A stretch of DNA of 64,000 bases from an uncultured bacterium (GTDB lineage: Bacteria > Cyanobacteriota > Vampirovibrionia > Gastranaerophilales > Gastranaerophilaceae), in contig CADBUY010000001.1 of the NCBI GenBank assembly GCA_902797965.1, forward strand, positions 62,001 to 126,000, given 5' to 3'. The notes under the pieces were generated by a model. That model was not told the origin of the DNA, did not search any database, and saw nothing but the letters and a program-made list of their open reading frames with translations. Of the stretch, positions 26,464-35,600 are shown in pieces. Position numbers and translations under genes: made by a program. Within the stretch, counting starts at the first letter, position 1. Each line of letters begins with the position of its first letter.

Positions 26464-28005
26464 TTATTTTTTTTCATCCTCATCTTTTTTAGGGTCATCT
26501 TCGGCTTTAGGCTCATCCAGTTTTGCATCTTGACCAGCAGCACCTGCAGCAAGAGGGTCAGAGCCTCCACCGTTATTATCGCCATTGTTATCATCATTGT
26601 TTTCATCAACATTTACTCCTGCGGCACCTGCGGCAAGCGGATCTATATCTCCGGCTCCGCTATCAACACTAACAGCAGGCTGATTAGGAATTTCCGTATC
26701 TTCCGGAACGACAACTTCCAAATCATCTATAATCTCTAAGTTACCTGCAAAATTGTCTAATTCTTCATCATAAACATCCATTGTTTCAGTACCGAGGTCT
26801 TGAGTATCTTCTCTGAAATCTATTTCATCTCCGACTTCACCTGCCCATTTGAACTGTTCCGCAGAAGCAATACCAAGTCTAATCGCTGCTGCTGCGCCCA
26901 TAGCTGCAAAGGCTAATGTCGCTCCAAAGCTTAATCCACCCTTTGTTGCAAGTCTTGCGGCTGCTAAACCTGTAGTCGTAGCTGTTATACCCTGAGAAAA
27001 ACCTTCAATATATGCCATAGTTTTTGTAGCAGAGTCGAATCCCTCCGCAAAATCTGTTACACCTTGGACTTCTGCAATAGTTTCAGCACCGTCATCATAA
27101 TCACTCTGGGATGCTGCAATTTCATCAGATTTGTCGCTAAGTGCCGTTGATGCTTCATCTTGAGCAGAAGAGATATTTACGGCTGCTTCTTCCATTAGAG
27201 GTGCCAACTCTTTGAGCATTTGCTTTTCGTCAGGAGTTAACTCTTCACCGCTTTGCGCTTTAGCTTTTAAGTATTCGTATTGCTTGCGGAAGAAATCGAA
27301 GTTAGTTTTGTTATCGTCAATATCTTCATTAGCATCTTCATTGATTTCTTCTGCTTCTTCTGTTAACTCTGTGGTTTGTTCCGTTGCATCTTGCATAATT
27401 TCTTGAGCTTCATTAAGACTTGCTTGTCCGTCTTTTAGCAATCCGCTTCCCTCTCCTGCATTATATAACTTCATAGCTGCATCATGCTGGTCTTCATTTG
27501 GTTTGCTTAATTGATATTTTACTGCTTCAGCAAAACCGATGATAACAGTCGCTATGTCACTTAAGTTTTTTTGAGCACTTTGCTGATTTGTTATTTTCTT
27601 GCCAAAGAGATTGGTGCCTTTACTATTACAGCAGATTGCATTATAACCTTGACCTATAATACCTTTACCCATAAACTTTCCAATTTTCGTGCCAGCAAAA
27701 GCCATTGCACCGTTTACACCCGCAGCTGTAGCATCAAGTCCGACTTGTCCGACATTCTGTTTGCTGCCGTCGTGTCCTGTTTCTTCTTCGGCTTTTTTTC
27801 TTCCGGCGTCACTTGAAGCGTTCCAGTCATCATCATCTATTTTATATGCGGTACTATCAACGGCTTCCCAAAGCTTAATTTTATCAGCACCCCATTGAGC
27901 AGCTATTTGGCTTCTTTGAGAGCCTGTTAATTTCCCGCTTCTTATACATTGTGCCGCATAAGATTCTGAGGTTAATGCCCTATTCATATCTATTGATATT
28001 CCCAT
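26464..28005 (-). CDS. Long acidic protein without signal peptide, possible exported protein
   Basis: I do not recognise this 513-aa protein. The start ATG 28005 follows AAAAGGAGT; an upstream frame to 28056 reads through the leader. It opens MGISIDMNRALTSESYAAQ with no signal peptide. Residues about 185-310 are long acidic coiled coils (AQEIMQDATEQTTELTEEAEEINED). A hydrophobic Ala/Gly-rich pair follows near 350-390 (ITATTTGLAAARLATKGG, FGATLAFAAMGAAAAIRLGIA). The tail has two DPLAAGAAG copies separated by an Asn/Asp/Gly linker, then Lys/Asp/Glu. Coiled coil plus hydrophobic hairpin without a signal peptide is reminiscent of type III translocator proteins, but this is only a resemblance. It is preceded by a sigma-28-type promoter. 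Confidence 0.6.
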   Translation of the reverse strand: MGISIDMNRALTSESYAAQCIRSGKLTGSQRSQIAAQWGADKIKLWEAVDSTAYKIDDDDWNASSDAGRKKAEEETGHDGSKQNVGQVGLDATAAGVNGAMAFAGTKIGKFMGKGIIGQGYNAICCNSKGTNLFGKKITNQQSAQKNLSDIATVIIGFAEAVKYQLSKPNEDQHDAAMKLYNAGEGSGLLKDGQASLNEAQEIMQDATEQTTELTEEAEEINEDANEDIDDNKTNFDFFRKQYEYLKAKAQSGEELTPDEKQMLKELAPLMEEAAVNISSAQDEASTALSDKSDEIAASQSDYDDGAETIAEVQGVTDFAEGFDSATKTMAYIEGFSQGITATTTGLAAARLATKGGLSFGATLAFAAMGAAAAIRLGIASAEQFKWAGEVGDEIDFREDTQDLGTETMDVYDEELDNFAGNLEIIDDLEVVVPEDTEIPNQPAVSVDSGAGDIDPLAAGAAGVNVDENNDDNNGDNNGGGSDPLAAGAAGQDAKLDEPKAEDDPKKDEDEKK

Positions 28006-28075
28006 AGCTTTGACTCCTTTTTTGTCCCTAATCTTTTTAGGATTGTTTAAGGGCATACTTGCCCTGTTTTACATG

Positions 28076-28168
28076 TTTATCGGCAACTTTGAGTAAAAAC
28101 TTTAGAAAAATATGAGCCATGATAAAAAATTGTTACAAAAGTTAACAATAGAAGTCAAAAAGAGAATG
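28076..28168. repeat. 93-bp imperfect direct repeat, copy B
   Basis: This is the partner of 26020-26117. It lies directly upstream of the 513-aa protein gene and carries its predicted promoter. Confidence 0.8.
28077..28104 (-). promoter_or_regulatory. Sigma-28 (FliA)-type promoter
   Basis: On the minus strand TAAAGTTT (28104-28097) and GCCGATAA (28084-28077) match both sigma-28 consensus boxes at every base. The spacer is 12 nt where 11 is standard. The start site would fall about 65 nt before ATG 28005. Confidence 0.55.
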
Positions 28169-28244
28169 AGGAAAAAGTTTTTAATTTAGTTTATAAAATT
28201 TTTCGGCAAAAAATAGCTATTGCATCAGAAAGACGCGCAGAAAT

Positions 28245-28711
28245 GTCATTCTGAGGCTTTTAGCCGAAGAATCGCAAAAACTTTTACATCTTATTGCTAA
28301 ATATTGCGATGTTTCACAGTATGTAACAATCCAGTTTTTACCCTCTCCGATGGGAGAGGGCAGCAGTTGCTGCTGAACAGAGTGAAGCTTGCAAATGCGG
28401 GTGAGGGTCAATATGATAAAATAAACAAAATTAACCCTCTCCCTAACCTACCTCTCAAGAAACGTGACATTTAGTCACCTTTCTTTCGGCAGAGTCCCGA
28501 GGGGAGGGAATGCAAAATTAACCCCACACCCTTCCCTCACCCGTCCTTCGGACACCCTCTCCCACCAAAAGGATACTGTGGGCGAGGTAAAGTTTTAAAC
28601 AATTTCCTTACCTCTCCCTCAAGGGGCGAGGGAGCGGATTGTTGTCATTGCGAAACTCTATTCGCTACTGTCCATCAATCCGTCATTCTGAGGCGTTGCC
28701 GAAGAATCGCA
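28245..28711. repeat. Two copies of a paired intergenic motif
   Basis: GTCATTCTGAGGC followed within 10 nt by GCCGAAGAATCGCA occurs at 28245-28276 and 28682-28711. The same kind of paired element is scattered in intergenic DNA of unrelated bacteria. Between the copies are further palindromic fragments. Confidence 0.65.
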
Positions 28712-28733
28712 TTAATTAGTGATAAATTTGCTG

Positions 28734-29468
28734 CTAAATATCTAAACCCTGTGATTTGTGGAATTTTTTATCTTCTTCCATACGTTCTTTTCTTCTAACT
28801 GCTTCCATTTCAGCAATTTGTTTTTTTGTTAAATGTGTTCCTGAAAGTTTGTTTTGGTTGTTTTGCTTAATTTTTTGTTCTACATCAAAATCACCTTCAA
28901 TACCATCATATTTATGAACATCAGGTACTGCTCCATAATGATCTTTAATCCAGTCTTCAATGTCAGTTTGAGTATCATATGAATTGCCTAATGATTGAGC
29001 AGTATCATTATCAGTTGTTGAAGGTTCTAAAGAAGTTGCAGCCATTCCGGCTTTTGGTGCTTGTTTTGCATTAATTACTACTTCACCGCCATCTTCGTAG
29101 GTTATATTTTCGCCACGGTATTGCCCCATGCCGGCCATATCAATCAGATCAGCAACCCAATCTTTCAAGATTTGTACACTATCTTGTAAAGATGCTTTTA
29201 CTTTATCAGACATATTCCCTATCATATTATCTATGACAGAAACCCAGTCGTATATTCTGTCTACTTCTGATTTACCTGTTGCTTTATCTACGGTTGAAGT
29301 AATTTCTCCATCTGCTTCCATTGCCTCTACGTCATTTGCTATGGCTTCATCAAGTTCAAAAATCGTATTTCTAATCTTTTCTTGCTTAGCATTCTGAAAT
29401 TCTTCAGGCTTAAAGTCTGCAGCCGTTTTTGGTGCTCCGTTTGCTCCATTCACTCCGTTTGTTGCCAT
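28734..29468 (-). CDS. Acidic helical protein without signal peptide, 244 aa
   Basis: I do not recognise this protein. The start ATG 29468 follows AAGGAGCG. It opens with a flexible Asn/Gly/Ala leader (MATNGVNGANGAPKTAADF) and then has long helices (EEFQNAKQEKIRNTIFELDEAIANDVEAMEADGE, SVIDNMIGNMSDKVKASLQDSVQILKDWVADLIDMAG). The C-terminal third has a disordered Thr/Ser/Asp stretch and a strongly basic-acidic helix (KKQIAEMEAVRRKERMEEDKKFHKSQ). It has no membrane segment. It precedes the 513-aa protein on the same strand, 728 nt away. The two may be partners, as both lack signal peptides and are acidic and helical. Confidence 0.6.
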   Translation of the reverse strand: MATNGVNGANGAPKTAADFKPEEFQNAKQEKIRNTIFELDEAIANDVEAMEADGEITSTVDKATGKSEVDRIYDWVSVIDNMIGNMSDKVKASLQDSVQILKDWVADLIDMAGMGQYRGENITYEDGGEVVINAKQAPKAGMAATSLEPSTTDNDTAQSLGNSYDTQTDIEDWIKDHYGAVPDVHKYDGIEGDFDVEQKIKQNNQNKLSGTHLTKKQIAEMEAVRRKERMEEDKKFHKSQGLDI

Positions 29469-29545
29469 ATACTACGCTCCTTACGTGTTTACTTACTTAT
29501 ACATGTAAAATATTCCACATTTTTGGAATTCCATAACATGTAATG

Positions 29546-29700
29546 AGTTTGCGGAAAAATTAAAATTTTTCCTGCAAACTTCGGGGTACGGTTTCGAGTC
29601 AGGTCACGTGCTATCCCGCACCTGACCTAACTCTCACACACCTTAGGTCGGATGCGGAAAAAGTCGAAAAATTGTCATTTTTCAGACTTTTTCCGCATCC
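29546..29700. repeat. Cluster of long palindromic hairpins
   Basis: Three stem-loops fill the 242-nt gap between ribD and the next gene upstream. 29546-29580 has AGTTTGC and GGAAAAATT arms. 29596-29629 is nested around GTCAGGT/ACCTGAC. 29650-29700 has 16-bp outer arms (GGATGCGGAAAAAGTC) and a second inner stem. The first and third share the core TGCGGAAAAA, so they look related. The third may end the ribD transcript, although no T-run follows. Confidence 0.6.
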
Positions 29701-29710
29701 TCTAATATTT

Positions 29711-30721
29711 TTACAAAACTTTGTATTTAATAAGTAAATCCGCTCCGATTATTGTCGTTGAATATATTTTTAAATTTTTTGATGCAGATATTTTTTCAAC
29801 CTTATCCCCGTTAAAGCAGCTTTTCCCCTCTTTGTCATTAAGGATTTTTGGTGCAATAAACTGATAAACCTCATCAATTAATCCGTCTTTTAGCATAGAA
29901 CCTGCCAAAGTTCCTCCGCATTCAACAAATACAGTGTAAATCCCTTTTTTATACAATTCTTTTAAAACGTATTTTATATCAAGTTTTCCGTCTTTTAACG
30001 GTGTATTTTCCTTTGTTGAGAGGTAAATATTTCCCTGTTCAAAAATTTTGGCATTTTCAGGTATTCGTTTATCTTTATCCAAAATACATTTAAATTTGTG
30101 TTCCATAGTCGGATTATCCGAAATAACTGTGTTTGAACTTGTCAGAATGCAATCAAATTCTTTGCGCATTTTATATACTTCTTTTCTTGCATCCGATGAA
30201 GTTATCCATTTGGAATCACCTGTTTTTGTCGCAATTTTACCGTCTAAAGTTGTAGCAGTTTTCAGAACAACATAAGGCATTTTTTGAGTCATATTTTTTA
30301 TAAATACTCTGTTCAAAAATTTGGCATCTTCTTCCAAAACCCCTGTTGTAACTTCAATACCCGCATTTTTAAGTTTAGTTAAACCATCAACTTTCGGGTT
30401 AACATCTTTCATCCCGATAACAACACGTTTAAGTTTGTGTTCAATAATTAAATCTGTACATGGCGGTGTTTTGCCGTAATGAGAGCAGGGTTCAAGATTT
30501 ACATAAAGAGTTCCTCCATCAGCTTCATAATTTTTTAATTTCAGAAGAGCATCACGTTCTGCGTGATTTTCGCCGTATTTATGGTGATATCCTTTTGAAA
30601 CCACATTGCCGTTTTTATCCAGAACAACACAGCCGACCATTGGATTAGGCAAGACCTTACCAAATCCTTTTTTTGCAAGTTTAAAGCACTCTTTCATGTA
30701 TTTTTCATCTTGGCTCTGCAA
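29711..30721 (-). CDS. ribD: Bifunctional riboflavin biosynthesis deaminase/reductase
   Basis: This 336-aa enzyme carries out two steps of riboflavin synthesis: deamination of the pyrimidine intermediate, then reduction of its ribosyl side chain. The deaminase zinc site is H53-A-E55 with C79 and C88 in LEPCSHYGKTPPC. The reductase domain (from about 150) shows VVLKTATTLDGKIATKTGDSKWITS, AR and VFVECGGTLAGSMLKDGLIDE. The first residues DEKYMKECFKLAKKG are conserved, which forces the start to TTG 30721, three bases after the stop of the gene before it. It is therefore probably translationally coupled to the YhaM-like gene. Confidence 0.93.
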   Translation of the reverse strand: MQSQDEKYMKECFKLAKKGFGKVLPNPMVGCVVLDKNGNVVSKGYHHKYGENHAERDALLKLKNYEADGGTLYVNLEPCSHYGKTPPCTDLIIEHKLKRVVIGMKDVNPKVDGLTKLKNAGIEVTTGVLEEDAKFLNRVFIKNMTQKMPYVVLKTATTLDGKIATKTGDSKWITSSDARKEVYKMRKEFDCILTSSNTVISDNPTMEHKFKCILDKDKRIPENAKIFEQGNIYLSTKENTPLKDGKLDIKYVLKELYKKGIYTVFVECGGTLAGSMLKDGLIDEVYQFIAPKILNDKEGKSCFNGDKVEKISASKNLKIYSTTIIGADLLIKYKVL

Positions 30722-30726
30722 TTTGT

Positions 30727-31554
30727 TTACCCTAACATAGCAACATTAATTTTCCCAAACTTTGCGGACAAGTCATCAATGTGGTGAACCAGATAAAGGC
30801 AAGACTCCAAATCTTTTTCATTGAGGTCGATAATTGCTCCCCATTCCGCTCTGGCGTGATGTGCCGCAATCATTCTTGCAATACGTTTAAAGCCTGCATT
30901 CATGCAAATTGAAAAGCCGTATTGTGAGTGAGATATCCATTCTTTTCGGAAATCTTCGTCATAATCTATAAGACCGGATTCGGTATCAATTGTGTATTCA
31001 AAAACTTTACCAATATCGTGCAGTAAGCATGCTGCATACGTTTCATCATGGTTAACCCGTTGGAAAAACATTTCAAACATTTTGTCTGCATATTGCAAAC
31101 ATTCGTGAGTGTGTACCATAAGACCGCCAATATAGTTGTGATGCATAAGTTTTGCAGCAGGTGCAATAAGGATTTGTTCTTTGTTCTTGGTGTATATATC
31201 CAGCACAAAGTTTTTAAGAGCATCATCTTTAATAAGGTTTATGTATGATATTAAAGCATTGTATTCGGCTTCTCGTTCTGCTTCATCAAGTCCGGTCTTA
31301 GCTTCTTTAACCAATTCGAGTGCCTGAACAAGGCAGTTATTATATTTTTCATTGAACGAACCGGAAACAATTCTCAGTTCATTTCCTGTTCTGAAAAGTT
31401 TTGAATCCATTCTGTTAAGCGCTTCTTCCCACAAAATACAGTTTAAAAATTCTCCGTCAGGGTCTTTTAATTGTAATTTTCCCATTTTTGTTCCTGATTT
31501 TGTATCGCCTATTGCAAAAGTAACAACTTCATAAATAATATCCGTACTAAACAT
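30727..31554 (-). CDS. 3'-5' exoribonuclease YhaM-like (OB plus HD domain)
   Basis: This 275-aa protein matches the YhaM/CbfI layout. An N-terminal OB-fold (FAIGDTKSGTKMGKLQLKDPDGEFLNCILWEE) is followed by a helical linker and an HD domain with LMVHTHECLQYAD, ETYAACLLHDIGKVFEY, HSQYGFSI, MIAAHHARAEWG and LVHHIDDLSAKF. Family members degrade single-stranded nucleic acids 3' to 5' with Mn2+. AAGGAG precedes ATG 31554, and a TATAAT reads leftward at 31582-31577. ribD follows immediately. Confidence 0.85.
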   Translation of the reverse strand: MFSTDIIYEVVTFAIGDTKSGTKMGKLQLKDPDGEFLNCILWEEALNRMDSKLFRTGNELRIVSGSFNEKYNNCLVQALELVKEAKTGLDEAEREAEYNALISYINLIKDDALKNFVLDIYTKNKEQILIAPAAKLMHHNYIGGLMVHTHECLQYADKMFEMFFQRVNHDETYAACLLHDIGKVFEYTIDTESGLIDYDEDFRKEWISHSQYGFSICMNAGFKRIARMIAAHHARAEWGAIIDLNEKDLESCLYLVHHIDDLSAKFGKINVAMLG

Positions 31555-31966
31555 TTAAACTCCTTATTTTGCTTAAATTATATCATAAAAAAGAATTGAA
31601 CCTGCGTAAGACTCAATTCTTTTACTCTCTCCTAATTGCTATTATTGATTTGTGTTACTAATAATAGCATTGCCCATTACTACTCCCTGCTATTTTCGGA
31701 GGTTCACCAGCGGAACTTCCGAAAATCTTCTTTTTTGGTGTTATCAAAAAATGACTCTGAAGATTTTAAATTTCGGATAGTTGTTTTTGTCATTAAATTC
31801 ACCTATAAAAATAAACACATTATATTAATAACTTAAAAAAGGAGTGTTGTAAATATATTAGGCATAAAAATTTAACAATATCTTACATAGTAACAGGGGT
31901 AAATATAAGTATACAAAAGGGTATTATTCAGTAATTTACGGCAACCGCAGGACTTTTTTTAATAGT
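31555..31966. ncRNA. Gene-free stretch with three consecutive hairpins, candidate structured RNA
   Basis: Three hairpins lie in a row: 31590-31621 (AAGAATTGA arms), 31638-31668 (GCTATTATT and AATAATAGC arms) and about 31692-31727 (ATTTTCGGA arms with an inner GTTC/GAAC stem). On the minus strand the first is followed by a run of T and would end a transcript of about 150 nt. On the plus strand the last is followed by CTTCTTTTTT. It is therefore a candidate small RNA or an attenuated leader of the YhaM-like gene. I could not match it to 4.5S, 6S or tmRNA. The part from 31740 to 31966 is AT-rich, with a GGGGTAAATATAA at 31896 and nothing else clear. Confidence 0.3.
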
Positions 31967-32554
31967 TTAGATTAGCTCATCATATTTTCTTTTAATTTCT
32001 TGGATATCCTGCCACATAAGCCATTTTGGACTGCCTTTTTCTCTTGAGTCATTTCTGAGCAGGTATGATGGGTGAAAAATAGGCATAAGTTTTGCACCAT
32101 GCACTACTTCGCCGCCATCAAACCATTTACCCCTTATCCTTGTTATACCTCCGACATTACCTAGAATAGACTGTACTGCAACATTTCCGCACAACAAAAT
32201 AATTTTTGGCTGAATTATATCAATCTGGGCATGCAAATATTCCCAACATGCCTCCTTTTCTTCAGGTTCAGGATTTCTGTTTTCAGGCGGTCTGCATTTT
32301 ACCGTATTACAGATATAAACATCCTTTTTTCTTGTAAGTCCGACTGACTCAAAGATTTTATCCAAAAGCTGTCCTGCTTTGCCGACAAAAGGCTTTCCCT
32401 CTTTATCTTCATAAAACCCAGGCGCTTCACCAATAAGCATAAGTTTTGGGTTTGGCACGCCGTCAGAAAACACAATATTTGTTCTGGTCTTTCCAAGACC
32501 GCATTTTTGGCAGGTTAAACATTTTTGGTGTATTTCTTCCAGTTTTTCGTACAT
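31967..32554 (-). CDS. Uracil-DNA glycosylase, family 4 type
   Basis: This 195-aa enzyme removes uracil from DNA. The N-terminal cluster ligands C15-Q-K-C18 are followed by GLGKTRTNIVFSDG, the active-site GEAPGFYEDKEGKPFVGKAGQLLD, YICNTVKCRPPENRNPEPEE with further Cys ligands, and the HPSYLLRN motif near the end. A [4Fe-4S] cluster is expected. The adjacent palindromes and repeats do not affect the frame. It follows the AsmA-like gene on the same strand, across a gap of about 50 nt. Confidence 0.93.
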   Translation of the reverse strand: MYEKLEEIHQKCLTCQKCGLGKTRTNIVFSDGVPNPKLMLIGEAPGFYEDKEGKPFVGKAGQLLDKIFESVGLTRKKDVYICNTVKCRPPENRNPEPEEKEACWEYLHAQIDIIQPKIILLCGNVAVQSILGNVGGITRIRGKWFDGGEVVHGAKLMPIFHPSYLLRNDSREKGSPKWLMWQDIQEIKRKYDELI

Positions 32555-32604
32555 TTTTACCCCATCCTAACCATCCCCATTAGGGGAAAGTGTTCTGTAC
32601 AGTT

Positions 32605-35600
32605 TTATTCTTCTATGTTTTCTTCTGCAGTTATATTTTCTTTTTCTGCCTTTGTTGCATCTTCTACAGGTTCGTTCTTTGCTTCAGTACTTACCCCTTT
32701 ATTTTCCCCTTTATTTACCCCCTTGTCAAAAAGGTGTTTTACCTTGTATCTAAAAGTTTTCTTTTCTGCTTCAAGAGCTTTTGCTTCGGCTATAGCTTCC
32801 TCAATATTTGTAGCAGTAGAACCCTCTATTTCTTCAGGAAGAGAATTTACAAATTCTACAGCTTCATCATACTCTGTTTTTGATGATAACCACTTGAATG
32901 ATTTAACAAGAGTTAACGGTTTTGCAGCATCACCTCGAACCTTTAACTGAAACTTGGCTGCACCTGAATCTACATAACTGTTTTCAAAAGCCGGAAGTGT
33001 TGCAAGTTCATTTTCAGGAACAACTTCACAGAATAAAGAAAATGCTTTTGCTGTAACAATATTCATGCTTGCTGCACTATTCATAAGGTTAACAGGGTTA
33101 ATCGCATTCAACGGACCGAGAACCTTAGAAATAATTGATGACATCTTTGCTCTGACTTTCATATCTGCATAATTTCTGACTAAATCAAAATCACCAAAAA
33201 TATGCAGAGTCAGAACATTACCCAAAGATGTAATCGGATCAATATGACAAATTCCACCATTCATATTCAAATGACCTGTCAGTTTATCAAAATGAGTCGT
33301 ATCAATAGATGTAAGTGAATTAATTATTCCGCCGAGCGCAGTCTGGAAGAATTGTGACTCACGAATGTTTTCTGCTATAATCAGGTTTTCAATCTTTCCA
33401 AATGGTCCAAACTGGCCGTTTACAACTTCAAAATTAATGTCACCGTTAATTCCTTTCATCTGTTCTGTTGGTGTTTTTGCAGTTCCGTCAATAGAAAGTT
33501 TTGCATCAAACTTAGCAATTCCTGATAACATATCTTTCATGCCTGCAGCATCAAGCATTGCTTTTGCTACATTAATATTTTCGCCCTTTAAATCTACATT
33601 AACAAGAGTCTTAACCAAATTAACAAAAACATCACCATTCACCTGACCGTTAAAGATATTTGTCCTCAAACCTCTTAGTCCAAGGATATTTTGTCTTAGA
33701 GCCATTCTTGATGTTGTATTGGTAACAACGATATTTCCCGTCTGAATTCTTCTCATATTAATAGTACCGCTTTGAACTTCAACAGGAATATTTGTACTTG
33801 CAGATTGTGCACTATTACTGCTTACCTTTCCGTTCGATGGAACGTACTTCATAGCTCTATCAACAACCTTTAACATCCTTTCAAGGTTAATGTTGTTTGA
33901 AGTTACGTTTACACCGCTCAAATTCATTATCGGTGACGGATTTAAGTCCAAATTACCGTTAACGCTTATATCAGATTGGTTCAGCAATATATTGCTTAAA
34001 TCAAATCCCAAAGTGTGACCTTTAAAATCCAATTTAATATTATCAACAGATGTTAAAAGTTCAGGAATTTTGATATCTCTTACATTTATCCCGCCTCTGA
34101 TTATCGGATTGGAGATAGGACCGTATACAAACAATCTTGCTTTATCCCTCACAAGAGATGATTGCGGGAATGCGTAAATTTTTCCGCTTATAATTTTCGG
34201 AAGATTTACTTTCAAAAGATTTATTCTGTCCCCGACAATTGTTCCGTCTATATCCAAAACGTCATCAAGAGAAACAACTTCATTACCCTCTTCATCAACT
34301 GAAACCGTTCTTATATAAACGCCTGTCTTTTTAATCTTTATTCTGCCGGGTTTCATATCAACAACTGTTTGCAGCGCTGTTTGTTTTCCGCCTAGCTCGG
34401 TAAAATCAACCGGAGTGATAAAATTATCCTTATCAGCAAGTGCCTGAGCAAAAACCGTTTGTTTCTTTTTATTTCCATACACTGTTAATTTTACAGGAAT
34501 TGCTCCTTTTGAATGTATAAACGGCTTAAACTCTCTGCCAATTAATTTAATCAAATCGTCTGTAGAAACATTACCGCTCGCCAATAATTCTACACTCTTT
34601 AACTTTTCATAATCCAAAACATTTCCGGAAAACTTAATCTCAGACTTATCATTTAATAACAATTTGTTTTCAGGAATTAAAATATTCTTCCCGCCAATTC
34701 CAAGGGCAAAATCAGGAATTCTTACCGATGAATTGGTTTTTGGTAAAACAAAAGCAAAATTCTTGTTATCAGCATGTCCTGCAACTGCCTGACCTTTAGC
34801 CTCGTAAGAAACCTGCCCTGTTAATTTTTCATCCTTAATATTAAATGTATTTTTTCTGTCTGATAAATCAAAGTTATCCAAACCAAAATCAGCTTTTGCC
34901 GTAACTTCTTTTAGCTTACCTTTAATATCTGCATTCAAAGTTACATCACCTGAACGGAAGTTATACGCATTTCTTAAACTTCTTGGCGCAAATGCGTAAA
35001 ACAGGGATGGTAACGGCATTTTATCAGTTTTAATCATAATATCCGCAACTGATTTTTCATTTATACTACCATCAACTGTAACTTTTGACTTATTAACAAA
35101 AAGACTTGAATTGTTAAATCTTAAAATACTGTTATCTAAAAGCGCATTAATATTTGCATTCGATATAACCTGACCAAGATTTCTTACAGCTAGTCCGCCG
35201 TTTTGAACCTTTATATATCCACTGGATTTCAGTTTTTTGAAGTTTGATTTTATATAACAATCAGCAACTGTTGTACCGCTTGCTTTAAATTGTCCGAGTT
35301 CATTCGGGATTCTCAAAGAGTCCAGAAATGCCTTTGCCAAAATCAGCATGTCGTTATACTGAATAACGCCTGTTTTAATATTCATATCAATCCAAGGATG
35401 TCTGCTGTAATTTAGTTTTCCAAGCAATTGTATGTTCTGCTCCTGAGCAGGATAAATATTGGTATCCACGTCAACGGTATGATTAAAAGTCTTTATATGA
35501 ACATAACTTTCAGGAAGCAGAAGATGAGAAACCTTTAAAGTTACGCCATCAATATTAATGTGACCAAATGATGTTATATCTCCTTTATGTTCTCTGACTC

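Larger units (their letters stand above)
28006..28733. other. Gene-free stretch: promoter region and decayed repeats
   Basis: Reading leftward, this holds the promoter and 5' leader of the 513-aa protein gene, including hairpin GGGCA/TGCCC around 28050-28064. To the right are the 93-bp repeat copy B and then about 500 nt of palindromic fragments (CCCTCTCC/GGAGAGGG-like) with two copies of a short paired motif. I see no coding frame that deserves a call. Confidence 0.5.

Noticed and set aside
28217..28411. 64-codon leftward frame
   Set aside because: Composed of repeat DNA (CCTCTCC fragments and the GTCATTCTGAGG motif).
31636..31836. 66-codon frame, rightward
   Set aside because: It covers the hairpin cluster, has no ribosome site and an AT-driven Phe/Leu-rich composition.
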